Positions 42,957 to 51,468 of a stretch of DNA of 64,000 nt are shown here, piece after piece (the first letter of the stretch is position 1; every line of letters starts with the position of its first letter). The notes beneath the pieces are model-generated. The model searched no databases, was not told where the DNA came from, and saw nothing but the letters and a program-made list of their open reading frames with translations. Source of the stretch: G965213525 sp965213525 (GTDB lineage Bacteria > Actinomycetota > Acidimicrobiia > Acidimicrobiales > Poriferisodalaceae). The stretch is from contig OZ243889.1 of the NCBI GenBank assembly GCA_965213525.1, forward strand, positions 930,001 through 994,000, in the 5' to 3' direction. Made by a program: the position numbers and the translations under genes.

Positions 42957-43427
42957 ATGTCACGACGCGACGAGGTCCGGATGTCTGATGGCGAGGTGGC
43001 GGCGTTCCTCGCCGGTCGCCGGGTCATGAACGTCGCCACGATCGGCCATGACGGCCGGCCCCACCTCGTCGCCATGTGGTACGGCTTCCTCGGATCGGCG
43101 CCCGCCTTCGCCACCTACGCCTCGTCACAGAAGGTCGTCAACCTCCGACGCGACCCTCGTCTCACGGCGTTGGTCGAAGACGGCGACCGCTACGAGGACC
43201 TCCGGGGCGTCGAGCTGGTCGCCACCGGGACGATCATCGAGGACCCCGACGTGGTCGGCGACGTGGGCGAGAGCGTCTACGAGCGGTACTCCGCAGTCGA
43301 CGCCGGCCCGCTCGACGAACAGACCCGCCCCCTGGTGAGAGCGGCGATGGCCAAGCGCTGCGTCGTGCGGGTCGACATCGAACGCACCGTGTCCTGGGAC
43401 CACACCAAGCTGGGCGCCCCCAGCTGA
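42957..43427 (+). CDS. PPOX class F420/FMN-dependent oxidoreductase
   Basis: A 156-residue split-barrel protein. It begins with MSDGEVAAFLAGRRVMNVATIGHDGRPHLV and carries MWYGFLGSAPAFATYASSQKVVNLRRDPRLT, then GTIIEDPDVVGDVG. This is the usual PPOX pattern of F420-binding proteins. It is likely to reduce a small substrate with F420 or FMN. GTG 42954 overlaps the same frame as ATG 42957 and either can be used. It is unlikely to be a near paralog of 40857-41468. Confidence 0.8.
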   Translation: MSRRDEVRMSDGEVAAFLAGRRVMNVATIGHDGRPHLVAMWYGFLGSAPAFATYASSQKVVNLRRDPRLTALVEDGDRYEDLRGVELVATGTIIEDPDVVGDVGESVYERYSAVDAGPLDEQTRPLVRAAMAKRCVVRVDIERTVSWDHTKLGAPS

Positions 43428-43474
43428 GCACGCAGCGCTCCCCCAGCCGTCAGCCGCCCACCGTTCACGTCAGT

Positions 43475-44032
43475 TCAACGCACCGGAGCGGGGACCGGCA
43501 CGATCTCGCCGTCGGGCACCCGCCGGTGACGGGCCACGACGACCGCACCCCCCTTGATCTCCAACACCGCCACCGTCGGGTGCGGGGCCCGTCGACGCTG
43601 GGTCGGCGATCCGGGGTTGACCAGCAGCTGCTCCCCGGCACCCGGGCCGCACTCGGGCAGGTGGCTGTGACCGAACACCACGACGTCGGCGTCGGGGAAG
43701 CTCCGCCCCATGCGAGTCGGGCGGCCCTTGCGGGGTCCGGCGTCGTGGATCATCGCCAGCCGCACGCCCGCCACCTCGACCTCGACGGTCTCCGACAGCC
43801 GCCCGACGAGCGACGTGTCGTTGTTGCCGAGCACGGCGTGGACCTCGCCTCGCCGTTCGAGCTCGTCGAGCAGGCCGCCCTCGGTGACGTCACCGGCGTG
43901 CAAGATCACGTCAGCCCGCTCGGCCAGGTCGAACAGCATCCCGGGAACACGGTCGAGTCGGTGGTCGGGCACGTGGGTGTCGCTCATGACGAGGACCTCG
44001 GTGACCCCCCGGCCCGGCCGCCCGACGCTCAC
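43475..44032 (-). CDS. Metallophosphoesterase, YfcE/MJ0936-type
   Basis: A 185-residue enzyme. The dimetal-site motifs are all visible: MSDTHVPDH, LHAGDVTEGGL, LGNNDTS and VFGHSHLPEC, with a late His in RHRRV-type context. The fold matches YfcE-like phosphodiesterases (cyclic or aryl phosphodiesters). The nucleotide substrate is unknown. GTG 44032 overlaps the stop of the upstream small gene. A second GTG at 44002 would give a protein starting VTEVLVMSD. Confidence 0.88.
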   Translation of the reverse strand: MSVGRPGRGVTEVLVMSDTHVPDHRLDRVPGMLFDLAERADVILHAGDVTEGGLLDELERRGEVHAVLGNNDTSLVGRLSETVEVEVAGVRLAMIHDAGPRKGRPTRMGRSFPDADVVVFGHSHLPECGPGAGEQLLVNPGSPTQRRRAPHPTVAVLEIKGGAVVVARHRRVPDGEIVPVPAPVR

Positions 44033-44271
44033 TCGGACTTGTAGGCCTTCTCTCCCTGCTCGGGGTCGATGTGCTCGCCGTGGCGGGCCTCTTGTTCGTC
44101 TTCGCCTGCGGCCTTCTCGTCGAAGATCTCGGCGGCCTTGTCCTCGCCGTGCTGCTCGACGAGCTGGTCGGCCAGCTCGGCGTCGCGCTCCACGCTCTGG
44201 CCCATCCAGTCCTCGACGGTCGAATCCTCCCCGGCGGGGGGCTGCTTCGGCTCGGCATCGCTGGTGGACAT
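44029..44271 (-). CDS. Small acidic hypothetical protein
   Basis: An 80-residue, highly charged protein from ATG 44271 (MSTSDAEPKQPPAGEDSTVED). It is helical (VERDAELADQLVEQHGEDKAAE) and ends PEQGEKAYKSE. GGAG precedes the ATG. Its stop overlaps the GTG of the phosphoesterase, so the two form an operon. No domain recognised. Confidence 0.65.
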   Translation of the reverse strand: MSTSDAEPKQPPAGEDSTVEDWMGQSVERDAELADQLVEQHGEDKAAEIFDEKAAGEDEQEARHGEHIDPEQGEKAYKSE

Positions 44272-44445
44272 CGGCGCTCCTGGGTCGGCATCACGAGGAC
44301 ATCGTCGTGGCAACGTGTCCACCACGGCGGCTTGGCAAACCACACCCTAGGAAGTGGCCCGCCGCCCGGTCCACGCAGCGCTCGTGCTTGGTGGCTCGCA
44401 CGGCTGCGGCGGTTGCTCGAGCACCGTGACGGGGACGCCCAGGAG

Positions 44446-45357
44446 GTGCCCGAGGGTGACACCATCCGGCGCCTCGCACGGCGCATCACCGCCCGGCTGG
44501 GCGGAGCCGCCTGCACGGCGACGACGGTGCGGGACAACCGCCTCGTCGGCTTCGACGTCACCGGGACCACGCTCGTGGAGGCCGACGCCCACGGCAAGCA
44601 CCTGCTGGTGCGCTTCGACGACGGACGCACCCTGCACGCCCACCTGCAGATGAGCGGCTCGTTCGTCGTCGGGCGTCGCTCGCGAGCCGAGCCGTGGCGC
44701 CGCCGACTCGAGGTGCGCACCACCGCCGGTTGGCTGACCGCCGAGGACGTCCCGGTGCTCGAGGTGGTGTCGAGCGCCGCCGAGCACGATGCGATCGGTC
44801 ACCTCGGTCCCGACCTCTGCGGAGCGGCGTCCCCGGATCTGCACGAGATCGCCGCGCGGATGGCGGCGGCCGGGGACATGGCCCTCGGCGCAGCCATGCT
44901 GGACCAGCGCATCGCGGCAGGCTGGGGCAACCTCTATGCCGTCGAGGTGCCGTTCGTGTGCGGGGTGCGCCCCACCGAACCGGTGAGCCGCATCGTGGGT
45001 CTCGACCGGCTCGTCGCCGTCGGCGCCGCACTCATCCGCACCAACGCCGAGCTCGGTCCCCAGAACACCACCGGGCGGCGACTGTCACGTGCCGATCACT
45101 GGATCTACGGGCGGGCCCGACGGCCGTGCCCGTGGTGCGGCACCCGACTCGACGGCCGGTCCGAACCCGCCTCGCCGTGGGGTCGGCTCACCACGTGGTG
45201 CCCGTCGTGTCAGCCTGCGGGCGACCCGGGCGTCGTTGACCGGGATCGGATCCGCCGTGCGCTGTCGCTGCACCCCGCCCGCCGGACCCTCGTCGCCCTC
45301 ACCGCCCCCCCGGGGCTGGGGCCAGAGCCCGGACCCGGGCCGACGATCGCCGGCTGA
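44446..45357 (+). CDS. nei2: Formamidopyrimidine/endonuclease VIII family DNA glycosylase Nei2
   Basis: A 303-residue Fpg/Nei enzyme. The start VPEGDTIRRLARRITARLGG places Pro2 and Glu3 as the catalytic residues after Met removal; the frame from 44071 is rejected for this reason. The H2TH region contains GNLYAVEVPFVCGVRPTEPVSR. The C-terminal zinc finger reads CPWCGTRLDGR and WCPSCQ. It resembles mycobacterial Nei2, which excises oxidised pyrimidines from single-stranded DNA. Confidence 0.88.
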   Translation: MPEGDTIRRLARRITARLGGAACTATTVRDNRLVGFDVTGTTLVEADAHGKHLLVRFDDGRTLHAHLQMSGSFVVGRRSRAEPWRRRLEVRTTAGWLTAEDVPVLEVVSSAAEHDAIGHLGPDLCGAASPDLHEIAARMAAAGDMALGAAMLDQRIAAGWGNLYAVEVPFVCGVRPTEPVSRIVGLDRLVAVGAALIRTNAELGPQNTTGRRLSRADHWIYGRARRPCPWCGTRLDGRSEPASPWGRLTTWCPSCQPAGDPGVVDRDRIRRALSLHPARRTLVALTAPPGLGPEPGPGPTIAG

Positions 45358-45399
45358 GCCGCTCCGGACCGCTACCGCCACCGATCGAGCGCCTGAGGG

Positions 45400-46305
45400 C
45401 TACGTCGCCGCGCGCGACGCCCAGCGGGCGGCGTCTTCGAGCTCGGCGTCGCTGCGAGGCATGCCCTCGGGTGCGCCGAACAGGACTCGAGCGGCGTCGG
45501 CTCGCAGATCGGTGGCCTCGGCGCTGAACAGCATCCCGTTCTTGTACTGATCACGCTTGGAGGCGAACAGCACTCCCATGAGCCCGGCGAGCAGCCCGGG
45601 CGGGCGACGGTCGAGGTGCCGGCCCCGGATGCGCCACCACGTGCCCTCGTCGTGCAGCGTGGTGATCGCGGTCCGCTCGACCAGCGAGGCGTGGCCCTCG
45701 ACCACCGACATCGTGGCCCTGGCCCGATCGGCCGGTCGCTGGCGGCTGGCGCGGTCGGTGGCGGCGAGGAACTCGTCCATGGTGGAGAGGAACTCGTCCT
45801 GCCAACGACGCAGGCCGTGCTGGAGGTGGTGGGTGCGCTCGTGGGCGACGACGAGGTCGGCGACCGCATCGCGGTCGGAGGGATCTTCTCGGGCGAGCAG
45901 GCCGGCCACGACGGGGACGTTGAAGACGATGCGCCCGCCGCCGCCCACCCAGGGCGGCACGTACAGGCCGGCGACGGCGTTGCCGAGCACGCCGGCGCCG
46001 CCCTCGACGGCCCGGGCGGTGCGGGTCGGCACCCGCCCGTTGGAGAGCCGGCCGAGCACGGCGTAGGCCTGGGCGACCACCCCTCCCCTCACGTCGTCAC
46101 GGTCGCCCAGTCGTTCGGGCGCTGCGGAGCGCGCGGGTGGGAGGCCGGCCATGGCGGCGAGATCGATGCCGTCGATGCGCCGCCGAGCGTCGGCCAGCCG
46201 GCCGTGGGCCTCGCCGGTCGACACGGGCCGACGACCGCCAGAACCGGCTCGCACCGACGCACAGAACCCGCAGGCGACCCACCGGGACGTCGTCACCGCG
46301 GCCAT
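45400..46305 (-). CDS. Zinc-dependent metalloprotease-like protein (DUF2342 type)
   Basis: A 301-residue protein from ATG 46305. The metal motif is VVAHERTHHLQHGLRRW, an HExxH (HERTH). Neighbouring parts are RIVFNVPVVAGLLAREDPSD and MSVVEGHASLVERTAITTLHDEG. This matches the actinobacterial DUF2342 group, annotated as F420-biosynthesis-associated proteins or hydrolases. The biochemical function is unproven. A TACCGT box lies 6 nt upstream of the start on the minus strand. Longer frames to 46725 look non-coding. Confidence 0.75.
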   Translation of the reverse strand: MAAVTTSRWVACGFCASVRAGSGGRRPVSTGEAHGRLADARRRIDGIDLAAMAGLPPARSAAPERLGDRDDVRGGVVAQAYAVLGRLSNGRVPTRTARAVEGGAGVLGNAVAGLYVPPWVGGGGRIVFNVPVVAGLLAREDPSDRDAVADLVVAHERTHHLQHGLRRWQDEFLSTMDEFLAATDRASRQRPADRARATMSVVEGHASLVERTAITTLHDEGTWWRIRGRHLDRRPPGLLAGLMGVLFASKRDQYKNGMLFSAEATDLRADAARVLFGAPEGMPRSDAELEDAARWASRAAT

Positions 46306-46311
46306 GACCTC

Positions 46312-46317
46312 ACGGTA
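46312..46317 (-). promoter_or_regulatory. Leaderless-type -10 box for the DUF2342-like gene
   Basis: TACCGT on the minus strand ends 6 nt before ATG 46305. Confidence 0.45.
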
Positions 46318-46536
46318 CGGGCGGACGACCGCCTTGGCACCGCATGGCGGGCGGCCCACACGACGGGAGCTGGCGCCGAGTTGCACGACGCGCCTCGTGG
46401 CACGACGTGCACGATGCGCTTCGGCGGGCATCGACGTCGGCTGAGGATTCCAGGGCCGAGCGGCCCTGGTGGAGCGTGGGGGCCTGCCGCTCGCCCGGGC
46501 GGGGCGGGGTGGGCTGGGGTGCGCGACCATGTCGCC

Positions 46537-47307
46537 ATGGGACAGCTCGTCGAGGTCAGCACCGAGGAGGGCGTCGCCACCGTCACGCTCGCCAACCCCG
46601 ACCGGCGCAACGCACTGAGCCTCGAGATGATGACGACGCTGCGCGACACCTTCGATGACCTCGCCGCGGGGACGAGCGACGTGATCGTGCTGGGCGCCCA
46701 GGGCCCGGTGTTCTCCGCTGGACATGACTTCGCCGACATCGCCGGTGCCGACCTCGGTGACCTCCGGCGCTTGCTACGCACCTGCACCCGCCTCATGGAT
46801 GCCATCCGGGAGGCCCCCCAGCCGGTGATCGCCAGGGTCCACGGTCTTGCCACCGCTGCGGGCTGCCAGCTCGTGGCCACCTGTGATCTGGCGGTGGCGA
46901 GCGCCTCGGCCGGCTTCGCAGCGCCCGGCGGCAAGGGCGGCCTGTTCTGCCACACCCCGATGGTGGCCATCTCGCGCAACGTCAGCCGCAAGCACGCCCT
47001 CGAGATGGCCCTGAGCGGCGACGTCATCGACGCCTCGACCGCCGAGCGGTGGGGCCTGGTCAACTCCGTCGTCGGCGACGACGACCTCGACAACGCGGTC
47101 GCTGACCTCGCCCGCCGGGTCCGTCGAGGCTCTCCCCTGGCTCGGGCCATGGGCAAGCAGGTGCTGCACGCCCAGGTCGACCTCCCCATCGACGCCGCCT
47201 ACGACCTGGCGATCGAGGCCATGGCGGCCAACGCCGCCGCCCCCGACGGACGAGAGGGCGTGGCGTCGTTCCTCCACAAGCGCCCGCCGAGATGGTCCGA
47301 GCGCTGA
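46537..47307 (+). CDS. Enoyl-CoA hydratase/isomerase family protein, ECHDC3-like
   Basis: A 256-residue crotonase. ANPDRRNALSLEMM, FSAGHDFADIAGAD and GLATAAGCQLVATCDLAVAS (first oxyanion-hole part) are clear. GFAAPGGKGGLFCHTPMVAIS matches the ECHDC3 group. The two catalytic glutamates of true enoyl-CoA hydratases are missing: Gln in GCQLV and Gly or Leu in the second position. So it may not be a hydratase. ATG 46537 is chosen over a long artefactual N-terminal extension. Confidence 0.85.
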   Translation: MGQLVEVSTEEGVATVTLANPDRRNALSLEMMTTLRDTFDDLAAGTSDVIVLGAQGPVFSAGHDFADIAGADLGDLRRLLRTCTRLMDAIREAPQPVIARVHGLATAAGCQLVATCDLAVASASAGFAAPGGKGGLFCHTPMVAISRNVSRKHALEMALSGDVIDASTAERWGLVNSVVGDDDLDNAVADLARRVRRGSPLARAMGKQVLHAQVDLPIDAAYDLAIEAMAANAAAPDGREGVASFLHKRPPRWSER

Positions 47308-47340
47308 CGCCGCCGGCGTCAGTGGCAGACTCAGCGGCCC

Positions 47341-48645
47341 ATGAGCCGCATCCATCGCTCGCTCCCGCCTGAGGGCACCCCCATCGGGCTGGCCTTCTCC
47401 GGCGGCCTGGACACCCGGGCGGCGGTCGCCTGGATGTCTCGGCGGGGCCTCGACGTGCGCTGCTACACCGCCGACCTCGCCCAGCCCGACGAGGACGACC
47501 CCACGGCCATCCCCCCGATCGCCCTGGCACACGGCGCCGGAACGGCTCGGCTCATCGACTGCCGCCAGCGCCTGGTCCAAGAGGGGCTCGACGCCGTGCG
47601 CTGCGCCGCGTTCCACCTGCGCACCGCGGGGCGGACCTACTTCAACACCACCCCCCTCGGACGGGCGGTCACCACCACCGCCATCGTCGGGGCGATGACC
47701 GACGACGACGTGAGGGTCTTCGGCGACGGCTCGACCCACAAGGGCAACGACATCCAGCGCTTCTACCGCTACGGCGTCCTGGTCTCGCCGACGCTGGAGA
47801 TCTACAAGCCGTGGCTCGACCCGGCCTTCAACGCCGAGCTCGGCGGACGGGCCGAGATGAGCGCCTACCTCGAATCGATCGGTCTGGCGTATCCGGCCCG
47901 CCCCGAGCAGGCGTACTCGACCGATGCCAACTGCCTGGGCGCCACCCACGAGGCCAAGGACCTCGAGCACCTCGATGTCGGCATCGACATCATCGAGCCG
48001 CTCATGGGGGTGGCCCATTGGCGCCCCGACGTCCACGTCGAGGCCGAGCGCGTCACCGTCACCGTCGAGCACGGCCTGCCCGTCGCGGTCGACGGCCGAC
48101 GCTTCGCAGACCCCGTCGAGCTGTTCTTGGCGCTGAACGCCGTGGGCGGACGTCACGGTCTCGGGATGAGCGACCAGATCGAGAACCGGGTCATCGGCGC
48201 CAAGAGCCGGGGCATCTACGAGGCCCCCGGGATGGCGCTGACCCAGCTGGTGTACGAGCGCCTCGTCTCTGCGGTCCACAACGAGGAGACGACCGATCTG
48301 CTCGCCACCCTCGGCCGCCGGCTCGGGCGTCTGCTGTACGAGGGTCGGTGGTACGACCCCGAGGCGTTGATGCTGCGCGACGCCCTGATCCGCTGGGTCG
48401 CCGATCCGGTGAGCGGCGAGGTGACCGTCGAGCTGCGTAGGGGCGACGACATGTCCTACGTGGCCACCGAGGCCGAGCTCTCGGCGTATGACCCCGCCGC
48501 CCTGTCGATGGAACGGGTCGCGGATCCGGCGTTCGGACCTGAGGATCGCATCGGGGCCCTGACGATGCTCGACCTCGGCATCGCTGACGCTCGACGTCTC
48601 ACGGAGCGCTACACCGACCTGGGCTCATCCTCCACTGGACGGTGA
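47341..48645 (+). CDS. argG: Argininosuccinate synthase
   Basis: A 434-residue synthase of the long ArgG type (E. coli-like). The PP-motif FSGGLDTRAAVAW is near residue 20, followed by YTADLAQPDEDDP, and FNTTPLGRAVTTTAIVGAM, DGSTHKGNDIQRFYRYG and DQIENRVIGAKSRGIYEAPGM. It joins citrulline and aspartate with ATP to give argininosuccinate in arginine synthesis. A weak CAGACT box lies 9 nt upstream of ATG 47341. No other arginine genes are in the window. Confidence 0.95.
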   Translation: MSRIHRSLPPEGTPIGLAFSGGLDTRAAVAWMSRRGLDVRCYTADLAQPDEDDPTAIPPIALAHGAGTARLIDCRQRLVQEGLDAVRCAAFHLRTAGRTYFNTTPLGRAVTTTAIVGAMTDDDVRVFGDGSTHKGNDIQRFYRYGVLVSPTLEIYKPWLDPAFNAELGGRAEMSAYLESIGLAYPARPEQAYSTDANCLGATHEAKDLEHLDVGIDIIEPLMGVAHWRPDVHVEAERVTVTVEHGLPVAVDGRRFADPVELFLALNAVGGRHGLGMSDQIENRVIGAKSRGIYEAPGMALTQLVYERLVSAVHNEETTDLLATLGRRLGRLLYEGRWYDPEALMLRDALIRWVADPVSGEVTVELRRGDDMSYVATEAELSAYDPAALSMERVADPAFGPEDRIGALTMLDLGIADARRLTERYTDLGSSSTGR

Positions 48646-48709
48646 GGGTGAGGTTGGTTTGGCAGGACGTTGATGGGGTAGCCATGTCACACCTTCTGAG
48701 GAGGCGGCC

Positions 48710-49696
48710 GTGCCCGATCCCCAACAGCCCGAGCTCCGTCGGAGCGGCAACACGCCCGTGACCGGCGAGCCGCTGCCCGGTGGGGACGCAACCGATGGAG
48801 GGGGCGGGCTGGGACCCATCCCTCCCGACAACGCGCCGGGCGCCCACCCCGGAGACCAGAGCGACATCCCTGACCTGGAGGCGTTCCGGGCCCGCTTCGG
48901 GGGAGGCCACCACGACGACGAAGATGACGCCGGCGAGACCGGCACCGACGATCGACAGTCCGACGCTGGGGAGGCTCCCGACGCCCCCGACGCTGCGGAA
49001 GACCCCGACGCCGGCGCCGCCGAGGACGCCGCTGACCCCCTCGACCCGGTCGAGCCGCTGGTCGCCGCGTCGGTCCCGGTCGTCGAACCCGACCCGGACG
49101 CAGACGTCGCCGAGACCCCGGCAGTCGAGGATTCGGCCATCGATGCCGATGCGTTCAGCCCTAGCGTCGAGGACCTCACCGCCCGTGGCGCTGCTGATGC
49201 GTTCAGCCCTGACGCCGAGGACCTCACCGGCCGGGCCGCTGCTGATGCGTTCAGCCCTGACGCCGAGGACCTCACCGGCCGGGCCGCTGCTGAGCAGAGC
49301 ACTGGCGGCATCAGCGGCGAGGAGTCTGCGGACCGGCCTGCGCGCCTCGTCAGCACCGACGACCCCGACGGCGACCTGAGCGGCGCCCCAGCCGCTCATC
49401 CCGACGCCCTCGACGACCTCGACATCGAGCCGATCCCGGTCGCCGAACGGCCCGACGCCGCCACACCGGGAGGGCCGCGGTCCAGCCCCCGCCCCCTGAC
49501 CGACCGAGACGTCGACGAGGACGTCCCGGTCGGGGCGCCCGGAGCTGCGGCGTTCGCCCTCGCCGGGGACGAGGCGCCCCGGGCGACCCCGGTGACGTGG
49601 GGCCTGCGCCTCACCGCCGGGGCGTTGCGTCGAGCCGCCGATGCGACCGAGCACGTCGCCCGTCGCATCGACCGGGCGCTTCGCTTCCCCCGCTGA
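48710..49696 (+). CDS. Acidic disordered repeat protein
   Basis: A 328-residue protein from GTG 48710. It is rich in Asp, Glu, Ala and Pro, with no predicted domain in residues 1-280. Three 16-residue units of the form DAFSPDAEDLTGRAAA lie at about 146-195. The last 40 residues (ATPVTWGLRLTAGALRRAADATEH) are basic and could be an amphipathic anchor. AGGAGG precedes the start. It might be a scaffold or a cell-envelope-associated protein, but nothing proves this. Confidence 0.6.
   Translation: MPDPQQPELRRSGNTPVTGEPLPGGDATDGGGGLGPIPPDNAPGAHPGDQSDIPDLEAFRARFGGGHHDDEDDAGETGTDDRQSDAGEAPDAPDAAEDPDAGAAEDAADPLDPVEPLVAASVPVVEPDPDADVAETPAVEDSAIDADAFSPSVEDLTARGAADAFSPDAEDLTGRAAADAFSPDAEDLTGRAAAEQSTGGISGEESADRPARLVSTDDPDGDLSGAPAAHPDALDDLDIEPIPVAERPDAATPGGPRSSPRPLTDRDVDEDVPVGAPGAAAFALAGDEAPRATPVTWGLRLTAGALRRAADATEHVARRIDRALRFPR
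49148..49291 (+). repeat. Three 48-bp tandem repeats
   Basis: Units begin at 49148, 49196 and 49244. The last two are identical over all 48 bp, and the first differs in several bases. They encode the 16-residue units of the acidic protein. Confidence 0.92.
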
Positions 49697-49741
49697 GCTC
49701 GACCGACGGCGGCCGGCGCCCTGGTCACCCAGCCAGTTCGG

Positions 49742-50494
49742 CTACTCGATCTCTCGTCGGTCCAGCGCTCGGGCGGTCAGGCCCATGAACACCACGGTCA
49801 CGGCCACGCACACGACCACTGCGAGCCCCGGCGAGCGGTCAGCGAGGCGCAGGTCCACCTCGACGGCGTCCGACAGCACGCTGCGGGTCCAAGACCGCAA
49901 CGCCAGGCTGGCCAGGCCCTCCCCGGCGGCGGCGACGAAGCCCTCCCAGATCAGCACGTAGGCGAGGCCCCACATCAGCGCGCGGCGAGCGGTGAGCCCG
50001 AGCCAGGTGAACACCGCGCTGTAGGCGACCGCACCGAGCAGCGACGACCAGGCCGCCCCCCGGGTGAGGTCGGGGTCGCCGACCACCGCCGCTGCGGCCG
50101 CCGAGCCGCCGACGGTGAGGGGCACGACCACCGTCGCCGCTGCGGCCCAGGCCGCCACCGCCACCACCCATCGGGGCACGGGCCGCAAGAGCAGGTACAC
50201 CGCGGTCTTGTCCTCGACTTGGTCGCCGAGCGTCGACGACGCCACCAGCAGCGCTCCGACCGGCACGACCACGCCCAGTCCGAAGGTGCCGACGAGCTGT
50301 GCGCCCGCCTCGACCTGGTCAGCGGCGCCGGCCGCGGCCAGCCCGAGGAGCGCGCCGACCACCACCAAGCCGAGCAGGCCCAGCACCCGCCCGGTGCGCA
50401 GCTGAGCCCGCAGCAGCACCCCGTAGACGGTGCGGCCGGCGCCGAGGGGCCCCGGCCCGACGGCGGCTCGGCGGGTCGACGACGCCGCCGTCAT
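49742..50494 (-). CDS. ABC-2 type transporter permease
   Basis: A 250-residue membrane protein with about six hydrophobic segments (VLGLLGLVVVGALLGLAAAG, VVVPVGALLVASSTLG, WVVAVAAWAAAATVVVPLTVGG and others). It carries the ABC-2 cytoplasmic segment GDQVEDKTAVYLLLRPVPRW. It is the last gene of a four-gene operon and overlaps the preceding ATPase by 4 bp. The substrate is unknown, and the lack of any enzyme gene nearby gives no clue. Confidence 0.85.
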   Translation of the reverse strand: MTAASSTRRAAVGPGPLGAGRTVYGVLLRAQLRTGRVLGLLGLVVVGALLGLAAAGAADQVEAGAQLVGTFGLGVVVPVGALLVASSTLGDQVEDKTAVYLLLRPVPRWVVAVAAWAAAATVVVPLTVGGSAAAAAVVGDPDLTRGAAWSSLLGAVAYSAVFTWLGLTARRALMWGLAYVLIWEGFVAAAGEGLASLALRSWTRSVLSDAVEVDLRLADRSPGLAVVVCVAVTVVFMGLTARALDRREIE

Positions 50495-51468
50495 CGCTCG
50501 ACCAGGTAGCGGAACACGCTCTCGAGGTCCTCATCGAGGGGCACGACCTCTCGCAGGGACACGCCCCGCTCACGGGCGATGGGTGCGACCTGGCGGGCGA
50601 GTGCGCCGGCGTCGTCGGTGTCGACCACGACCACCTCGTCGCCGTGCACCCGCAGCCCGACGGCCACGCCCGCCTCGATGAGGCCGCCGCCGAGCGCCCG
50701 AGGGTCATCGGCGCGCAGCCGCACCCGGCGGGGACGGTCGGTCATCAGCGCCCGGATGGCGGCGAAGTCGCCCTGGGCGGCGAGCTTGCCCTGGGCGATG
50801 ACCAAGATGGCCGATCCGAACCGCTCGACCTCCTCGAGGACGTGGCTGGACACCACGACGCAGCTGCCGGCCGCCCCGAGGCGGTGCACGAGGGCCACCA
50901 GACCCGCCCGCTGGCGGGGGTCGAGACCGGTGAGCGGTTCGTCGAGGAGGATGACGTCGGGTTCGTGGGCGATGGCTTGAGCGACCTTGACCCGCTGGCG
51001 CATGCCCTTGGAGTACGTCGAGAGCGCGCGGTCGTCGCCCGGGTCGAGCTCGACTGCTGCGAGGGCGGCGGCGGCGTCACCATCGGGGTCGGGCCGCCCG
51101 TGCAGCTGGGCGGCGGTGCGCACGAAGGCTTGGGCGCTGAGGTGCTCGAACAGCTGCTCCTGCTGGGGCACCAACCCGACCCGCCCGGCCAGGTGGCGGT
51201 CGGCCCTGGGGTCAGAGCCGAGCACCCTGACCGTGCCCGACGACGGCGAGGCCTGGCCCGACAGCATGCGCAGCACGGTGGACTTGCCCGCCCCGTTGGG
51301 TCCGAGCAGGGCGGTCACCCCGGGGCCCACCTCGAAGGTGACATCAGAGACCGCCACCACGTCGCCGAACCACTTCGAGGCGTGGCTGACCGAGATCATG
51401 GCGTCGCCGATCGCAGCGGACACGGGCGTGGGCGCAACGCCGTCGGCGGCGGTGACCTGCTGGCTCAT
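50491..51468 (-). CDS. ABC transporter ATP-binding protein
   Basis: A 325-residue ATPase from ATG 51468. Walker A GPNGAGKST, Q-loop VPQQEQLFEHL, signature LSTYSKGMRQRVKVAQ, Walker B VILLDEPLTGLDP and the H-loop SSHVLEEVE are present. A C-terminal extension of about 90 residues (RVRLRADDPRALGGGLIEAG) is common in exporter ATPases. Pairs with the adjoining permeases. Overlaps the upstream permease by 4 bp (ATGA). Confidence 0.92.
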   Translation of the reverse strand: MSQQVTAADGVAPTPVSAAIGDAMISVSHASKWFGDVVAVSDVTFEVGPGVTALLGPNGAGKSTVLRMLSGQASPSSGTVRVLGSDPRADRHLAGRVGLVPQQEQLFEHLSAQAFVRTAAQLHGRPDPDGDAAAALAAVELDPGDDRALSTYSKGMRQRVKVAQAIAHEPDVILLDEPLTGLDPRQRAGLVALVHRLGAAGSCVVVSSHVLEEVERFGSAILVIAQGKLAAQGDFAAIRALMTDRPRRVRLRADDPRALGGGLIEAGVAVGLRVHGDEVVVVDTDDAGALARQVAPIARERGVSLREVVPLDEDLESVFRYLVER

